Assembly: GCF_014208105.1 (NCBI RefSeq)
Contig: NZ_JACHMQ010000001.1
Location: 4,154,001-4,218,000 of the forward strand
Length of the DNA: 64,000 nucleotides
Reading direction: 5' to 3'
DNA from: Actinomadura coerulea
Lineage (GTDB): Bacteria > Actinomycetota > Actinomycetes > Streptosporangiales > Streptosporangiaceae
Shown: piece by piece, positions 25,459 to 36,400 of the stretch
How positions within the stretch are numbered: position 1 is the first letter of the stretch
Layout: the number at the start of each line of letters is the position of its first letter
Program-made: the position numbers and the translations under genes
The notes under the pieces: model-generated
What the model was told of the DNA's origin: nothing
Databases searched by the model: none
What the model saw: only the letters and a program-made list of their open reading frames with translations

Positions 25459-26268
25459 CTATGACCTGCCAGGAATGACTTCAACATTATTCTGCGACAG
25501 AATACTAAGAAGCAAGTCGAATTTGGAAATCGACCCGCCAGCAATATCTACCACTCCAGACAAGGACGAGCGCGCAACGGAAATGTTCCGCCAAATCAGC
25601 CGAACCGGGGCGCCTTGGAGATAACCCTCAAGAGACTCGTCCAATTCGGTAAAACTACACCCCATATACCCTCCTGGGCCACGGAAAGCCTCGCCAATCG
25701 CACAGAAGAAACTTGCGACATCCTTGATTTCATCACCCTCCATAACGAACTCTCGAGGGGGAACCGAATGGTCCCCCTTAGAAGGGGATTCGGCGTACCT
25801 GAGACCGGCTACTTCTAGCCACGCTTCACGGGCTCCGACCTGAAGCGTGCACCATTCACCGCGCTGCGGCCGGGAAACGCGGAACCTGTCCCACAACCTG
25901 CGGGCCTCGGCATGCGGAGCCAAACCCGTTCGTGCCGTGACGACTAGATATTCCGGCGTATCCCCGGCTACTAGCTTGGCGGCCCACAGCACGTAGCGCC
26001 CCATGGGCCGACCTTCGGTGTCGAGGACAAGAACCTCGATGTCCCCCCTAAGCGTCTCGATCGGCGCGTCCAGGGTCGGCCGCACAAGCCTGAAGGTGAC
26101 TCGGGCGTTCTCGGCGTCGAGCAACGCGCCGAAGTCGTCGTCGCTGTAGCGCCCGACAAAAAACCCTTCCAGATCGCAGGCGGATACGAATGTGTCACTT
26201 TCCTCGAACCGGACAGAATACTTCACTGACAACGTCGCCCACCTTCCACTGGGAACACGCCGAATCAA
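25459..26268 (-). CDS. two-domain immunity protein with C-terminal barstar domain
   Basis: A 269-residue protein. Residues from about 170 on (FVMEGDEIKDVASFFCAIGEAFRG and the following GPGGYMG and LDESLEG) match barstar-family proteins; the N-terminal 150 residues form another domain of unknown kind seen in immunity proteins of actinomycetes. The start is TTG at 26268, overlapping the RHS stop as TTGA, so translation is coupled to the toxin. This position makes it the cognate immunity protein of the RHS toxin. Its GC content is lower than that of neighbours, which fits exchange of cassettes. Confidence 0.8.
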   Translation of the reverse strand: MIRRVPSGRWATLSVKYSVRFEESDTFVSACDLEGFFVGRYSDDDFGALLDAENARVTFRLVRPTLDAPIETLRGDIEVLVLDTEGRPMGRYVLWAAKLVAGDTPEYLVVTARTGLAPHAEARRLWDRFRVSRPQRGEWCTLQVGAREAWLEVAGLRYAESPSKGDHSVPPREFVMEGDEIKDVASFFCAIGEAFRGPGGYMGCSFTELDESLEGYLQGAPVRLIWRNISVARSSLSGVVDIAGGSISKFDLLLSILSQNNVEVIPGRS

Positions 26269-29200
26269 CAGGTAACAACGGTGATCTTCTGGTACTTGAC
26301 TTTCGGGTCCGTGTAGCCATACTCCCCAAAGCGGTTTGGACCGACGATCCTGTACATATCACCCTTCCCGGGAACCTCCCATTCGGGCGAGCCCTGGAAA
26401 CCCGACTCCGCGTGAGGACCCCACTTGGCCGCGTGCCTCGCCGATTCGCGCCCTTGATAAAGCTTTTGAGTAGGATCTGTGGGGCTTACCGTGCGCGGGG
26501 TCCCCTGCCCGGCTTTAATCCTGGCAATCTCGTTTGCAGCCCACCCAGGAACTTCGTTGTCGTTGTGCACCAGCACCGGCGTTGTGCCGGCGAGCACATA
26601 GTACGTGTGCAGGTCGGCGACAGTGAGGTTGTGGACGCGTTGCCTGAGAGTGGTCCAGTGTTTGGTGGCGGTTACCTGGACGTAGGTGCCGGCGCTGGTG
26701 CGGAGCCACATGCCTGGCTTGAGGTCACTTGCGTTGACCCACTTGTTGAGGTTGCCGGCGACCCAGAAGGGGTGGGCGTCGGTAGCGATGATGACGCCCC
26801 TCTTGGGACGCAGCGGGCTGGCGGGTTTCTTGAGTCCCTCGTCTGCCGGCCAGAAGGGACGGAGTCCAGTGGTGTCGATGGTGATCTGGACGAGGTTCTT
26901 TTCGCCCTTGCCGAAGATCGTGTCCACGACGGGCTCGGCGCGTGTCTTGCCGGTCTCTGGATCGGTGGCGAGAACCTCATCGCCGACCTCTACGTCTTCG
27001 ATGGCTTTGCGACTGCCGTCCGCCATCAAGACCTCGGTGCCGGGGACGAAGCTGTTGCAGCCGCCTTTCCCTCGCCCCCGTCCGAGCATGAGGCCATTTT
27101 CGAGCATTTCTGTGTTGCTGGCGCCCTTGACCCAGGGCCACTCGATCGAGCGGCCGCCGGCAACGGCTTCGAGCGGCGAGTTGCAATGCAGGAAGGAGCA
27201 GTAGTCGTCCCCCAGATCGTCCGCGATATCCGGGGAGAAGCCCTGAGCGATCAGTTCTTTCTGGACCTGGCAGATGACGTCCTCTGCTCCGCAGATGCCG
27301 CTCGGTCCGTAGCTCGTATACTTAAGGAAGAGGGGGTCGTTGTGGCTGCGTCCTTCCAGGACGTTGCGGCTCCCGCCGCAGCCACCCTGCAGTCTGCAGC
27401 TGGTAATGGCGAGCGCCTGCCTGACGCGTGCCGCCTTGCGAGGGTTCAGCCAGACCGGCCAGTTGTACTGCGGGTATGGGTCACCGCAGTCCAAGCCGCA
27501 GCCGCCTCCCTTAGCGGGGGTCTTGTGGCCGGGGTTCATGACCCCACTGCCGCAGCGGTCGGGCGGGCAGAGGCCGGAGGGGTCAGAGCTTGTGACGGGG
27601 TTGTTGTCGGCGTAGCTGTAGCCGTTCAGCTGCTGAGGGTCGGCCGGGTCCAAGACGGGGTCGACGGAGATGAACCGTCCGGTCGCGGGGTCGTACTCGC
27701 GGGCCCCCAAGTGGGTGAGCCCGGTGTTGTCCTTGGTTCCGCCCACGAAGCCCTTGTCCATGGCAGTGGGCCAGATGCCGACAATGGCGCCGCGGTCTTC
27801 GCCGAAGGGTGTGGAGCGGCGCTGGTTGAGCTTGGACGGGTCACCGGCGGGAATAGCCAGCTGGGCGGTGTTCTGGTGGTCGCCGGCCAGGAGGGTCACG
27901 CCGGCGCCGGTGCGCATGGCGACGGTCTGGGGGCCGAAGGAGTAGTAGCGCGTGGCGGTGACGGCGCCGTTGCTGAGGCGGAGCTCCATGCCCGGCAAGT
28001 AGAGGACGGTGCCGGACTTGTCCCGACGGACAAGGCGGTTTCCGTCGGCGTCATAGACGAACGTCGTACTGCCCTGGGCAGTGTCAGTGATCTTGGAAAT
28101 CTCGCCCTGCTGGTCCCAGGAAAACTTGAGAGTGTTGCTGCCGTCCGTGCGCTGGGTGGTGTTGCCACCGGCGTCGTAGGTGTAGGTGAAGTTCTGCGTG
28201 TCGCTGGTGCCGTCGACTTCCTGGGAGTAGCCGGCGAGCTGGTGTCCCTTGTAGGCGGGGTCGACGCCGGCGTCACCGGAGTAGCGGTAGGTGCGGGTTT
28301 CTTGCCGGACGCCGCCATCGGGCCCGGCTCCCCAGCTTTCCTCCGTGGTGCGGTTTCCGTCGGGGTTGTAGTTGTAGGCGTTCCGGTACGGAGCGGGACC
28401 GCCGATCTCGGCGGTGGCGGCGGAGGCCGCGCAGGTTGCGGTGCTCTGAGTCCATGCGTCGGTCAGGCGCCGCTGGAGGTCGTAGCGGAAGCACTGGGTG
28501 TCTGTGGTGACGCCGCCGGTGGAGGCATGCCCGGTGACATCGGTGATTTGGCGGACGTTGCCGGCGTCGTCGTAGGTGTAGCCGGCGTCGCGGGCGTACC
28601 CGTCGATGCCCTCACGGCTGACGGTGGCGTGGATCAGCCGCCGCGTGGCGGGGTCGTAGTCGTATCCGACGTTTACCGCTTTGCCCCCGGCCGCCAGCAC
28701 GTAGCCGCGGACCTGGTTGATGTTGGTATAGCTGGTGCCGGTTACGTACGGGGAGTTCCCGGTCAGCGTGAGCGGCCGCCCGAGGTTCTCGTTGTCATAG
28801 GTGTAGGTGAGGACTTCCGCCGGAAGGTCGCCGGCCGCTGGCATGCTCGTCGACTGGACGGTCCCGTCCGGGTTGTATGTGGTGTTGAACTGGTAGCTGC
28901 CGTCCAGGCCGGCGCCCTCGGCACTGGCGGGGACGGTGATGGTGGTGCGCTTGGGCCGGTTGAGGTTGTCGTAGTCATCCGTGCGGATCTTGTACTCGTA
29001 GGTGTTGCCGTCGGCCCCGGTCGCCTTGCGGGAGGCGAAGGTGAGCTGGCCGGGGCGCACGGTGTCATATCCCCACAGGGCAATCAGATCGCCCTTGTCC
29101 CCGTCGCCGTTGGCGGCGTAGGTACGCAGTTTGCGGCCGAGCGCGTCGTACTCGTAGAAGACCTTGCCCGCGTTACCACGCGAATCGGTGATGGACACGA

Positions 29201-32200
29201 CCTGGTCAAGGTCGTTGAAAGCGGCCGTGGTGGTGCCGCGGTCGGGGTCGATGGTGGTGGTCTGGCGGCCACGGACGTCGTAGCGGTACTCCCAGGTCTT
29301 GCCACCCGGCCCGACCATCTTGGTCTTTCGGTCGGCTGGATCGTATTCGTACTTGGTGGAGATGTAGTCGGTGCCGTCGGGCGTGGCGGTGTTGTGCTGC
29401 CGCAGCTCGATGGTGCGGCCGCGGGAGTCGGTGTAGGTGGTGGTGGGTGTCCCGCCGCTGGGCGGGGTCGTCTTCACCCAGGTGCCAACCGTGTCGCTGC
29501 CGTAGGCGTAGGCGGTCGCGTACACCTCGGCACCGTCACCGGCGCCGCCCAGCAGCGCCTCGCGGGTCTTGCGGCCCGCACCGTCGTAGCTGTACCGGGT
29601 CTGGCTGTGAACCAGCCCCTGCATCTCCGGGCCGAACAAGCTCGGGGTGGGCCCGGCCTGATCGTTGTAGTAACCGTTGTAGGTGAAGGCGACCAGGCCT
29701 CGGCCGTCGTAGAGAGTGTCGGTGATGAGCCGGCCGCCGTTCTGTCCCGGCTCCTGGGTCTGGCGGGCCCGGAGGAACCCGTCATAGATCGCATAGGACG
29801 GGGTGCCCAGGGCGCCGCTGTTGGTGACGGTGCGGGTGCCGACGACTACGGGCGCGTTCTCGGCGATCTGGTAGGTGTACTCCGCGCTGGCGGTCTCGCC
29901 GCCGGTGCGGCTGCGGTTCGGCAGCCACACTCTGATGGTGCGGCCCAGCGCGTCGTAGTAGAGGTCGGTCTTCCCACCGGCCTCGTCGAGCCTGACGATC
30001 GGCGAGCCCCAGGCAGGGTCCAACGTGGCGCTGGTGGACAGCTGCAGGCTGGTGCCGTCCTCCTTGGTCACGGCCGGCTTGGTGAACGTGATCTTGGTGG
30101 TCAGCCCGGGCGCCGTACCGCCGGGAGTCTGGGTGTAGGCGGTGGTGGTGACGTGATCCTGGGCGTCCGACACCGCGGTGGGGCGGCCGTACCCGTCGAA
30201 CCCCGTGACGGCCGACAGCTTCTGGTAGGTCGGGGCGGAGCCGTCGGCGGCAGCGTGCGACACCAACCGCTCGGCGTAGGTGACCCGGCCCTGGCTGATC
30301 GACTTGAAGGCGCTCTTCGGCGCCGACGCAGTGCCGTCGTAGTAGGTGCGGGTACCCGACAGCACGTGGATACGGCGGTCCAGCCCGCTCCAGAGGCAAC
30401 TGCCGCGGGTCACCTCCTCCTGGGCGACCTGGTTGCGTATCCAGGCGGTGATGTTGTCCGCATAGGTGTAACGGGTGCAGCGGTCATCGTCGCCGTCCGC
30501 CAGGTCCCCGTTGTCGGACACCCAGTTGACCCGCCCGGTGTCGGCGTCATAACTGGTGCGTACCTCGGCCTTGCGCCAAGTCCCCGGTCCTGTCGGGGTG
30601 AACGTCCGGGCGTACTCGGTGGCCACGATGTTGGCGGTCACCGTGCCCCAGGGCCGCGTCTTGGACGCGGTCTGGAATAGCACCGGGAGATTCTGGTCCC
30701 ACTGCAGGATCTGGCCGCCGGGCTTATCCAACTGCACGGTGCGCAGTTCCCGGCCGGCGAAGGCGTCGTGATCGGTGACCGTGCCGCCGTCGCCGTTGTC
30801 GACGGTGACCGTGCGCTTCTGGTCAGGATCGGTCGTCGAAGTGCGGTCGCCGTGCATGCCGCGCAGGAAGTAATGGTCGGTCTGGGCGACCATGCCGTCG
30901 GCCAGGTCGGAACCGGTCAGCACGCTGACCTTGTCGTAGCCGCGCCATTGGCTCCAGGTCTTGTACTTCTCCCGTGTCAGGCTGTCGTCATCGTCGTAAT
31001 GCCAGGCGCCGCCCTTGGAGTCGTAGACGTACTTGGTGACCATGTCGGCGCTGTGGCCGGTTCGGTCACGCGCGATCACGTGGGTGACGACGTACTTGTG
31101 GAACCAGTCCAGGCTGGGGTCGAGGTCTCCGTCGTGGGCCCAGTAGACCGGGAAGCAGCGCTTGGTGTTGGTCTGCGGGGTCGGCAGGTCGTCGGAAGTG
31201 CATTGGGCGGTGCTGTAGGCGACGGACAGTTCCCCACCGGATTCGTCGGCGACGTAGTCCAGGCGATAGCGCATGAGCCCGCCGGTATCACCCGCCCGGA
31301 CCCGGTTGTAGCGCTCCTCGTAGTCGAGCGTCACCTTGGGCAGCGTGATCGCGGTGGTGGCGGCGTGCCCGGTGTGCTGGATGGAGGTGGCCAGCAGTGC
31401 CCGCGCGTAGTCGGCGGTGCCCCACTTGTGGGACAGCGTCCAGGAGTCGACGTCCCGCCAGGTGCCGTCCGCCTTGATCACCTGGGTCTTGACCGACTCC
31501 AGCCGCTTGCGCGTCCAGAAGGTCGGCGAGACCGTGCCCCTGAAGTCCTTGCACTCGGTGCCGGACTTGCAGTTGAGGTCGTAGGGGACGTCCGGCCACA
31601 GATTCGGATTGGTCTCGATCTTGGAGGGGTCGCAGTTGGTGTCGGTGTCCAGGCACCGTTCCTTGCTGTTGAACATGACGCGGGCCGGCGCCTTGGCCCA
31701 GAGCTTGTCCGATCGCAGCCCGTACTCGATCCGGTTCAGCACACCGCCGCGGACATACGGCGTCTCGTCTTCGGGCTTGAGGTTGCGGCCGTAGTAGTTG
31801 ATCTCCTTGTCGTAGTAGTAGGTGACCGCGTTGCCATCGAAATCGACCGCGTAGTCAAGGTTCCATCGCCACGCCTGCTGGCACCACGAATCTTTGAATG
31901 CGTCCTTGTGGCAGGGCTCGGTCGCATCGTCACCGAACACCGGGACGGTCCAGGTGGAATTGGTCTCCGGATTGCCGCTTGCCCAGTTGTCCAACCGGTG
32001 CTTGCCGAAGTAGTAGGCGGTGCCGTCGGTGGTAGTGACCTTCCAGTACTCATTGTCGTCGTCGCCGTTTCCGGTCGTGGCGTCGTTACCGTTCAGCTGC
32101 TCGACGCGCGTGCCGTCGTCGTTCTTCAGCCGCCATTTCCCTGCACCGTCCGGAACGAGCTCACCGCCGTGCCCGTTCAGCTGCATCGTGGCGTTGTCAT

Positions 32201-33287
32201 AACCCCAGCACTGGTCACCCGGCGAGGACCCCCACTCGTCCTTCGGCGCATCGTCGTCTTCGCACGCTTTGTAACGGCGCTCGATGAACCCGGGCCACAG
32301 GTCGAACCCGTCCCCTACCCAAGTGGACTGAGCATTGGTGTTCGAGGTCAGGCCGTCGATGTTGCCCGAGGAATAGCTGATGCTCACCTCGGGGCTCATG
32401 GTGCCGGGCACGGGAGGCACCCGCATGGGATAGGACCAGGTGAAATCACCGGTATTGAGGTTCACGTTCCAGGTCGACGAGGCCTTCAGCTTGGTGGCCT
32501 TGAAATCACCCTGTTCACCGGCGGTTCCCGCGGCCGTGGCCAGCACCGTCGGACCCGATGTGGCCGTCGGCTGCTGCGGTGACGCCTGCCGGGCGGCCGG
32601 TTCCGACGCGGCCTGTACCTGCGCGATCAGCGTTTTGTTCTTGCTGTCATGGGTCGTCGCCACCGGAGTAGGCCTCCGGCATTCGGCCCGTTCCGGCGTC
32701 GTCAGGACGCACGCCGGGTACTGCACGAGCTTGAGCCGGTCGGCGTATGCGCCACCGAACGCCGACGCGAACGACGCGTAGTTCAGCCCGACCCCGACTT
32801 GCCCCGGTGCCGTGGTGTCAGTGCGGGCAACCGAGATCATGACGCCTTGGACGCCGGCGCGTTGGCTCACATTGCGGTCGACGACCTGGACCCGGACCTG
32901 CTCGGCTGCCGGCAGGCCTCGTGACCCCGGACGCGAATCGAGGCGCGTCGCATCGTTCGGAGCGGTGACCCAGACGGGGAGATCACCGGCGCGGGCCCAG
33001 CGTCCCTTGCCGGGGACCTTGCTGGTCGCCGTGCCGGCCTTCGGCCAGCTCGGCGCCGGAGCCGCCTTGGTGGTCAGGTGCTTGTTCCCGGCCTTGCGCG
33101 GCCGCGTCTTCAGCGCCCGGCCCTTGACCGGCTTGACGTCCTTGAACTGGCGACTCGGCACCGGCTCGGCCCGCGCGGGCAGCGCCGAGGCCAGTCCGAT
33201 CCCCAGCACGGCGGCCATGCCCAGCGCGATCTTCGACCGCGCCCGGCCGTGGCCTCCCAGCAGCATCCGGGTACCGCGCTTGCTCAC
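26265..33287 (-). CDS. RHS-repeat polymorphic toxin with HINT domain
   Basis: A secreted giant of 2340 residues. GTG 33287 has GGAGGG five bases upstream; a signal peptide ends near LPARAEP. RHS/YD repeats fill the middle (many YDPATRR, YDALGR and YDADGNR units), ending in the core EYDPATGRFISVDP and PVTSSDPSG. Next comes a pretoxin HINT domain starting at Cys of CNSFVPGTEVLMADG and ending LVHND, which could cut itself to free the tip. The last 97 residues, from EVPGWAANEIARIKAG on, are the toxin. A nuclease of the barnase-like/BECR type is inferred because the coupled immunity gene has a barstar domain; the catalytic residues cannot be assigned with certainty. Confidence 0.9.
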   Translation of the reverse strand: MSKRGTRMLLGGHGRARSKIALGMAAVLGIGLASALPARAEPVPSRQFKDVKPVKGRALKTRPRKAGNKHLTTKAAPAPSWPKAGTATSKVPGKGRWARAGDLPVWVTAPNDATRLDSRPGSRGLPAAEQVRVQVVDRNVSQRAGVQGVMISVARTDTTAPGQVGVGLNYASFASAFGGAYADRLKLVQYPACVLTTPERAECRRPTPVATTHDSKNKTLIAQVQAASEPAARQASPQQPTATSGPTVLATAAGTAGEQGDFKATKLKASSTWNVNLNTGDFTWSYPMRVPPVPGTMSPEVSISYSSGNIDGLTSNTNAQSTWVGDGFDLWPGFIERRYKACEDDDAPKDEWGSSPGDQCWGYDNATMQLNGHGGELVPDGAGKWRLKNDDGTRVEQLNGNDATTGNGDDDNEYWKVTTTDGTAYYFGKHRLDNWASGNPETNSTWTVPVFGDDATEPCHKDAFKDSWCQQAWRWNLDYAVDFDGNAVTYYYDKEINYYGRNLKPEDETPYVRGGVLNRIEYGLRSDKLWAKAPARVMFNSKERCLDTDTNCDPSKIETNPNLWPDVPYDLNCKSGTECKDFRGTVSPTFWTRKRLESVKTQVIKADGTWRDVDSWTLSHKWGTADYARALLATSIQHTGHAATTAITLPKVTLDYEERYNRVRAGDTGGLMRYRLDYVADESGGELSVAYSTAQCTSDDLPTPQTNTKRCFPVYWAHDGDLDPSLDWFHKYVVTHVIARDRTGHSADMVTKYVYDSKGGAWHYDDDDSLTREKYKTWSQWRGYDKVSVLTGSDLADGMVAQTDHYFLRGMHGDRTSTTDPDQKRTVTVDNGDGGTVTDHDAFAGRELRTVQLDKPGGQILQWDQNLPVLFQTASKTRPWGTVTANIVATEYARTFTPTGPGTWRKAEVRTSYDADTGRVNWVSDNGDLADGDDDRCTRYTYADNITAWIRNQVAQEEVTRGSCLWSGLDRRIHVLSGTRTYYDGTASAPKSAFKSISQGRVTYAERLVSHAAADGSAPTYQKLSAVTGFDGYGRPTAVSDAQDHVTTTAYTQTPGGTAPGLTTKITFTKPAVTKEDGTSLQLSTSATLDPAWGSPIVRLDEAGGKTDLYYDALGRTIRVWLPNRSRTGGETASAEYTYQIAENAPVVVGTRTVTNSGALGTPSYAIYDGFLRARQTQEPGQNGGRLITDTLYDGRGLVAFTYNGYYNDQAGPTPSLFGPEMQGLVHSQTRYSYDGAGRKTREALLGGAGDGAEVYATAYAYGSDTVGTWVKTTPPSGGTPTTTYTDSRGRTIELRQHNTATPDGTDYISTKYEYDPADRKTKMVGPGGKTWEYRYDVRGRQTTTIDPDRGTTTAAFNDLDQVVSITDSRGNAGKVFYEYDALGRKLRTYAANGDGDKGDLIALWGYDTVRPGQLTFASRKATGADGNTYEYKIRTDDYDNLNRPKRTTITVPASAEGAGLDGSYQFNTTYNPDGTVQSTSMPAAGDLPAEVLTYTYDNENLGRPLTLTGNSPYVTGTSYTNINQVRGYVLAAGGKAVNVGYDYDPATRRLIHATVSREGIDGYARDAGYTYDDAGNVRQITDVTGHASTGGVTTDTQCFRYDLQRRLTDAWTQSTATCAASAATAEIGGPAPYRNAYNYNPDGNRTTEESWGAGPDGGVRQETRTYRYSGDAGVDPAYKGHQLAGYSQEVDGTSDTQNFTYTYDAGGNTTQRTDGSNTLKFSWDQQGEISKITDTAQGSTTFVYDADGNRLVRRDKSGTVLYLPGMELRLSNGAVTATRYYSFGPQTVAMRTGAGVTLLAGDHQNTAQLAIPAGDPSKLNQRRSTPFGEDRGAIVGIWPTAMDKGFVGGTKDNTGLTHLGAREYDPATGRFISVDPVLDPADPQQLNGYSYADNNPVTSSDPSGLCPPDRCGSGVMNPGHKTPAKGGGCGLDCGDPYPQYNWPVWLNPRKAARVRQALAITSCRLQGGCGGSRNVLEGRSHNDPLFLKYTSYGPSGICGAEDVICQVQKELIAQGFSPDIADDLGDDYCSFLHCNSPLEAVAGGRSIEWPWVKGASNTEMLENGLMLGRGRGKGGCNSFVPGTEVLMADGSRKAIEDVEVGDEVLATDPETGKTRAEPVVDTIFGKGEKNLVQITIDTTGLRPFWPADEGLKKPASPLRPKRGVIIATDAHPFWVAGNLNKWVNASDLKPGMWLRTSAGTYVQVTATKHWTTLRQRVHNLTVADLHTYYVLAGTTPVLVHNDNEVPGWAANEIARIKAGQGTPRTVSPTDPTQKLYQGRESARHAAKWGPHAESGFQGSPEWEVPGKGDMYRIVGPNRFGEYGYTDPKVKYQKITVVTC

Positions 33288-33408
33288 AAACGCCCTCCAA
33301 GGCGACGCTGCCCTCATCCCGAGGGCCAACGAGGTGGTCAGCAGGAAATGGGTGTCGGCCAGTCGGCCGGGCAGGCCTCGGTGGGTGTTCCTCGCCCGCC
33401 CACCGCCG

Positions 33409-36400
33409 TCAGTCGTAGGACTGGGGCAGAGGCGGATTTCCGTAAGGGGTGTCGATCTGCTGAAGGTTGGCCAACGGCAACACCTCATTCGGAGCGAGGG
33501 CGCCCTTGACCAGCCATACATCGCGGATCAGCCCGGCGAAGTACTCGCGAGTGGGGTCGTTGTCGCTGGTCTGGCCATCGGCGAAGCGGCGGCCGATCTG
33601 CACGGGGCCCGGTGCGTTGAACCCGATGACGCCGGTCTTCGCCGATTCGGCACTGGTGTTGCCGTTGACGTAGAGGGTCATCGTGTCGGTCTCCGCGTCA
33701 TAGACCAGTGCGAGGTGGTCAGGGCCGGAGTCGGTGCAGATGTTGCAGGACTGCGACTGGTAGGCGGTGACCCGGGTGGTTCCGAGGGCGTCGGCGACGG
33801 AGGCCTCGATCTCCCAGCGGCCGACCCATTCGTCAGCGGGGTCGTCCCGGTCGGGGTCCCAGTTCGGATTCCTGGCCGCCTTCGGGTTGAAGCGCACGGT
33901 GAAGGCGTTCTGGGTGATTCCAGCCAAAGAGAAGACCGTCATCGGAACGGTCGGTTTCACAGCGTCCACCCAGCCGGCGACCGAGAAGCTTCCGTCGGTG
34001 CGGACTACGGGCAGCGCCGTCCTGGCCCATTGGCCGACGCCGGAGGTGTTGGCACCGTGGAGCGCCAGACACCCGCCGTCGAGTTGGTCGCAGGTCTCCC
34101 CATCGGTCTTGATCTCCGCGCCGCCGTACAGGGTGAGATCATGGCCGGCGCCGGAGTCGTCCGGGACCACGCCGTTGGCCGGAGCGGTCGAGAGTCTCCA
34201 GCGGGCCTGGACGGTGGAGCGGTACCACCCGGCAACGTCCTGGGCGGTGACGGCCCGGTCGAACACCCGAACGTCATCGATCTCGCCCCGGAAGAAGTCG
34301 GTTTTGATCCCGTTGTACTTGGCGCGGCCGATCGCGAAGGCGCCGCGGTTCACGCCCGCCCACTGGTCCCCGTTGTAGGACGTGGTCTGTTCGAGCCTGC
34401 CGTCGACGTACAGGCTGATCGTTTTGGCCGTCGCGTCGTAGACGCCGACCAGGTGGGTCCACTGCCCGACTACCGGGGGCTGCGCCGACAGGGCTCGGAC
34501 GCCGACCGCATCGGCCTTGTCTCCGAGCACTCCGGAGAATGCCCACCGATCGTCGATGGGCGAGTACTGCAGGTACATCGAGCTTGCGACGTCGGCGTCC
34601 TGGGAGGCGATGGTGAAGACGCCGCCCTTGGTCGCCAGCTTCGCCCACGCCGAGACCGCATAGTTCTTCGTCGGGTCCAGCACGGGCAGCTTGGTCTCGG
34701 CGTAGCCCGTGGTCGCCGGGTCGGCGTCTGCGTTCAGCTTCAGCGACGACGACCCGACCCTCGCCGGGGTACCCAGCGCGTAGTCGGTTCCGACCATGCC
34801 GGCCTCGTTGACCGAGAGGAGGCGCCACTGCTCCCACTGTGAACCGGTGCAGGTCTGCTGAAGGACATGCGCGCGGTTGTCCATCGATTCGCCATCGATG
34901 GTCAAGCATTTGTTGCTGTGCGCGGGTTTGAGCTGGTAGGCACCGTCCGCCTGCTCGACGCGCTGGAACCGCTGGCTCGGCACCTCCGCGCAGTCGGACT
35001 GGATACTGTGGGCGCCGTCGGCGGTGGACGCGGGTGTCCCGTCGATGTCGAGGCATTTGTCGCTCTTCTTGCTGACAAAGGTGTAGGTGTTGGCGCCGAC
35101 CTCGCTGAGCCTCCAGCGTTCCCAGTCGACGCCGTCGCAGTCCCACTGCATGATGTGCGCGCCGGGCGTCTTCTGGCCGCCTTCGACGTTCAGGCATTTG
35201 CCGGTCTTGACGTTGACGGCGGTGAAGGTGTCGTCTGCCGCGATCTCTTCTCGGAGCCTGACCGTCCCGGCGGGGTCGTCCAGTTTCCAGTGCGCCTCTT
35301 CGCTGGCGACGCGGCGGACACGGAAGCCGTAGTCGGGAGCGGTGCCGGAGCGGCCGGCCCGGTCGACGGCGTGCACGTTCAGCTTCCAGTCGCCGCGAAC
35401 GTCCGGTGTCTTGCTGAACGTGCAGGCCGTCGTGGTGCAGCCGGGCGTCTGCCCGAGCACGAGCCAGGTGATCGGTTCCGCCGGGCGGCCGGGGGGCGTG
35501 AACTGGTAGCCGAACTTGACGATCGGTTCACTGCCGGGCGCCGCGGTGACCGTGAAGTCGCCGGGCTCTCCCACCCCGTCATGCTCGATGGCGTTGGCGG
35601 GGTACTTGGCGGAGGTGACGATCGGCGGCGGCGGAGCGGCGTCGTCGTAGACGAACCAGCACTTGTGCCCCAAGCCGCCGACGCTGGTCGGGGCGTCGGC
35701 CCAAGGGCCCGCGCCGAGCCAGTTGTGCCAGTCGTCGTTCTCCAGCCCGTCCTTGAAGTCGTGCCCTCGGACGGTCCATGCGAGCGGGACATTCTTGGGA
35801 ATGCCGCGGGACGACGCCAGGGCGCTCATGGCCTTGGTGAACACTTGTCCGGAGTTGCCGCCGCCGGAGTAGACGGGCGTCGAGTCCGGGGCCGGTGCCG
35901 CCCCGATTCTCCAGGAGAAGCCGGCCCCGTTCGCGTCACCCCAGCCGATCATGAACTCGCCCTGGACGCGGTCACTGCCCTGCGGGTCGGTGATCTTGGC
36001 GGCCATCGTGGGCCAGACCCGCAGCCGGGGCATGGACGCGTCGTTCAGCCCGCACGGGTAGGTGCCGCCCTCTCCCTCCAGGTGAGCGTTGGCCGGAGTC
36101 TTGGGCGGAAGGTTGTACAGGACGCGGAGGACGGCATCGTTGTTGAACCGCTTCCAGCCAGTGGTGCTTCCCTCGCTGGTCGCCTTCAGGCCGAGCCAGA
36201 GAGTGCCGCTGCCGTTGGCCGTGTTGTCGACCTCGGTCTTGAGGGTCTCGCTGGAGAGCACCACCGTGTTGTTCGCGCAGCCAACGCCCTCGTTTCCATA
36301 GTTGAAGCTTTTCTCCACCAGCTTGCGCTGCCAGAACCCGGAGGCGGCCTGCGTCCCCCAACTCGTCGAGCCGCTGACCCCTTTGGTCTTCCAAACCTGC

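Noticed and set aside
26190..30680. A 1496-codon open frame on the plus strand
   Set aside because: It is antisense to the RHS gene, Val/Gly-rich and without domains; high-GC codon bias keeps the opposite frame open.
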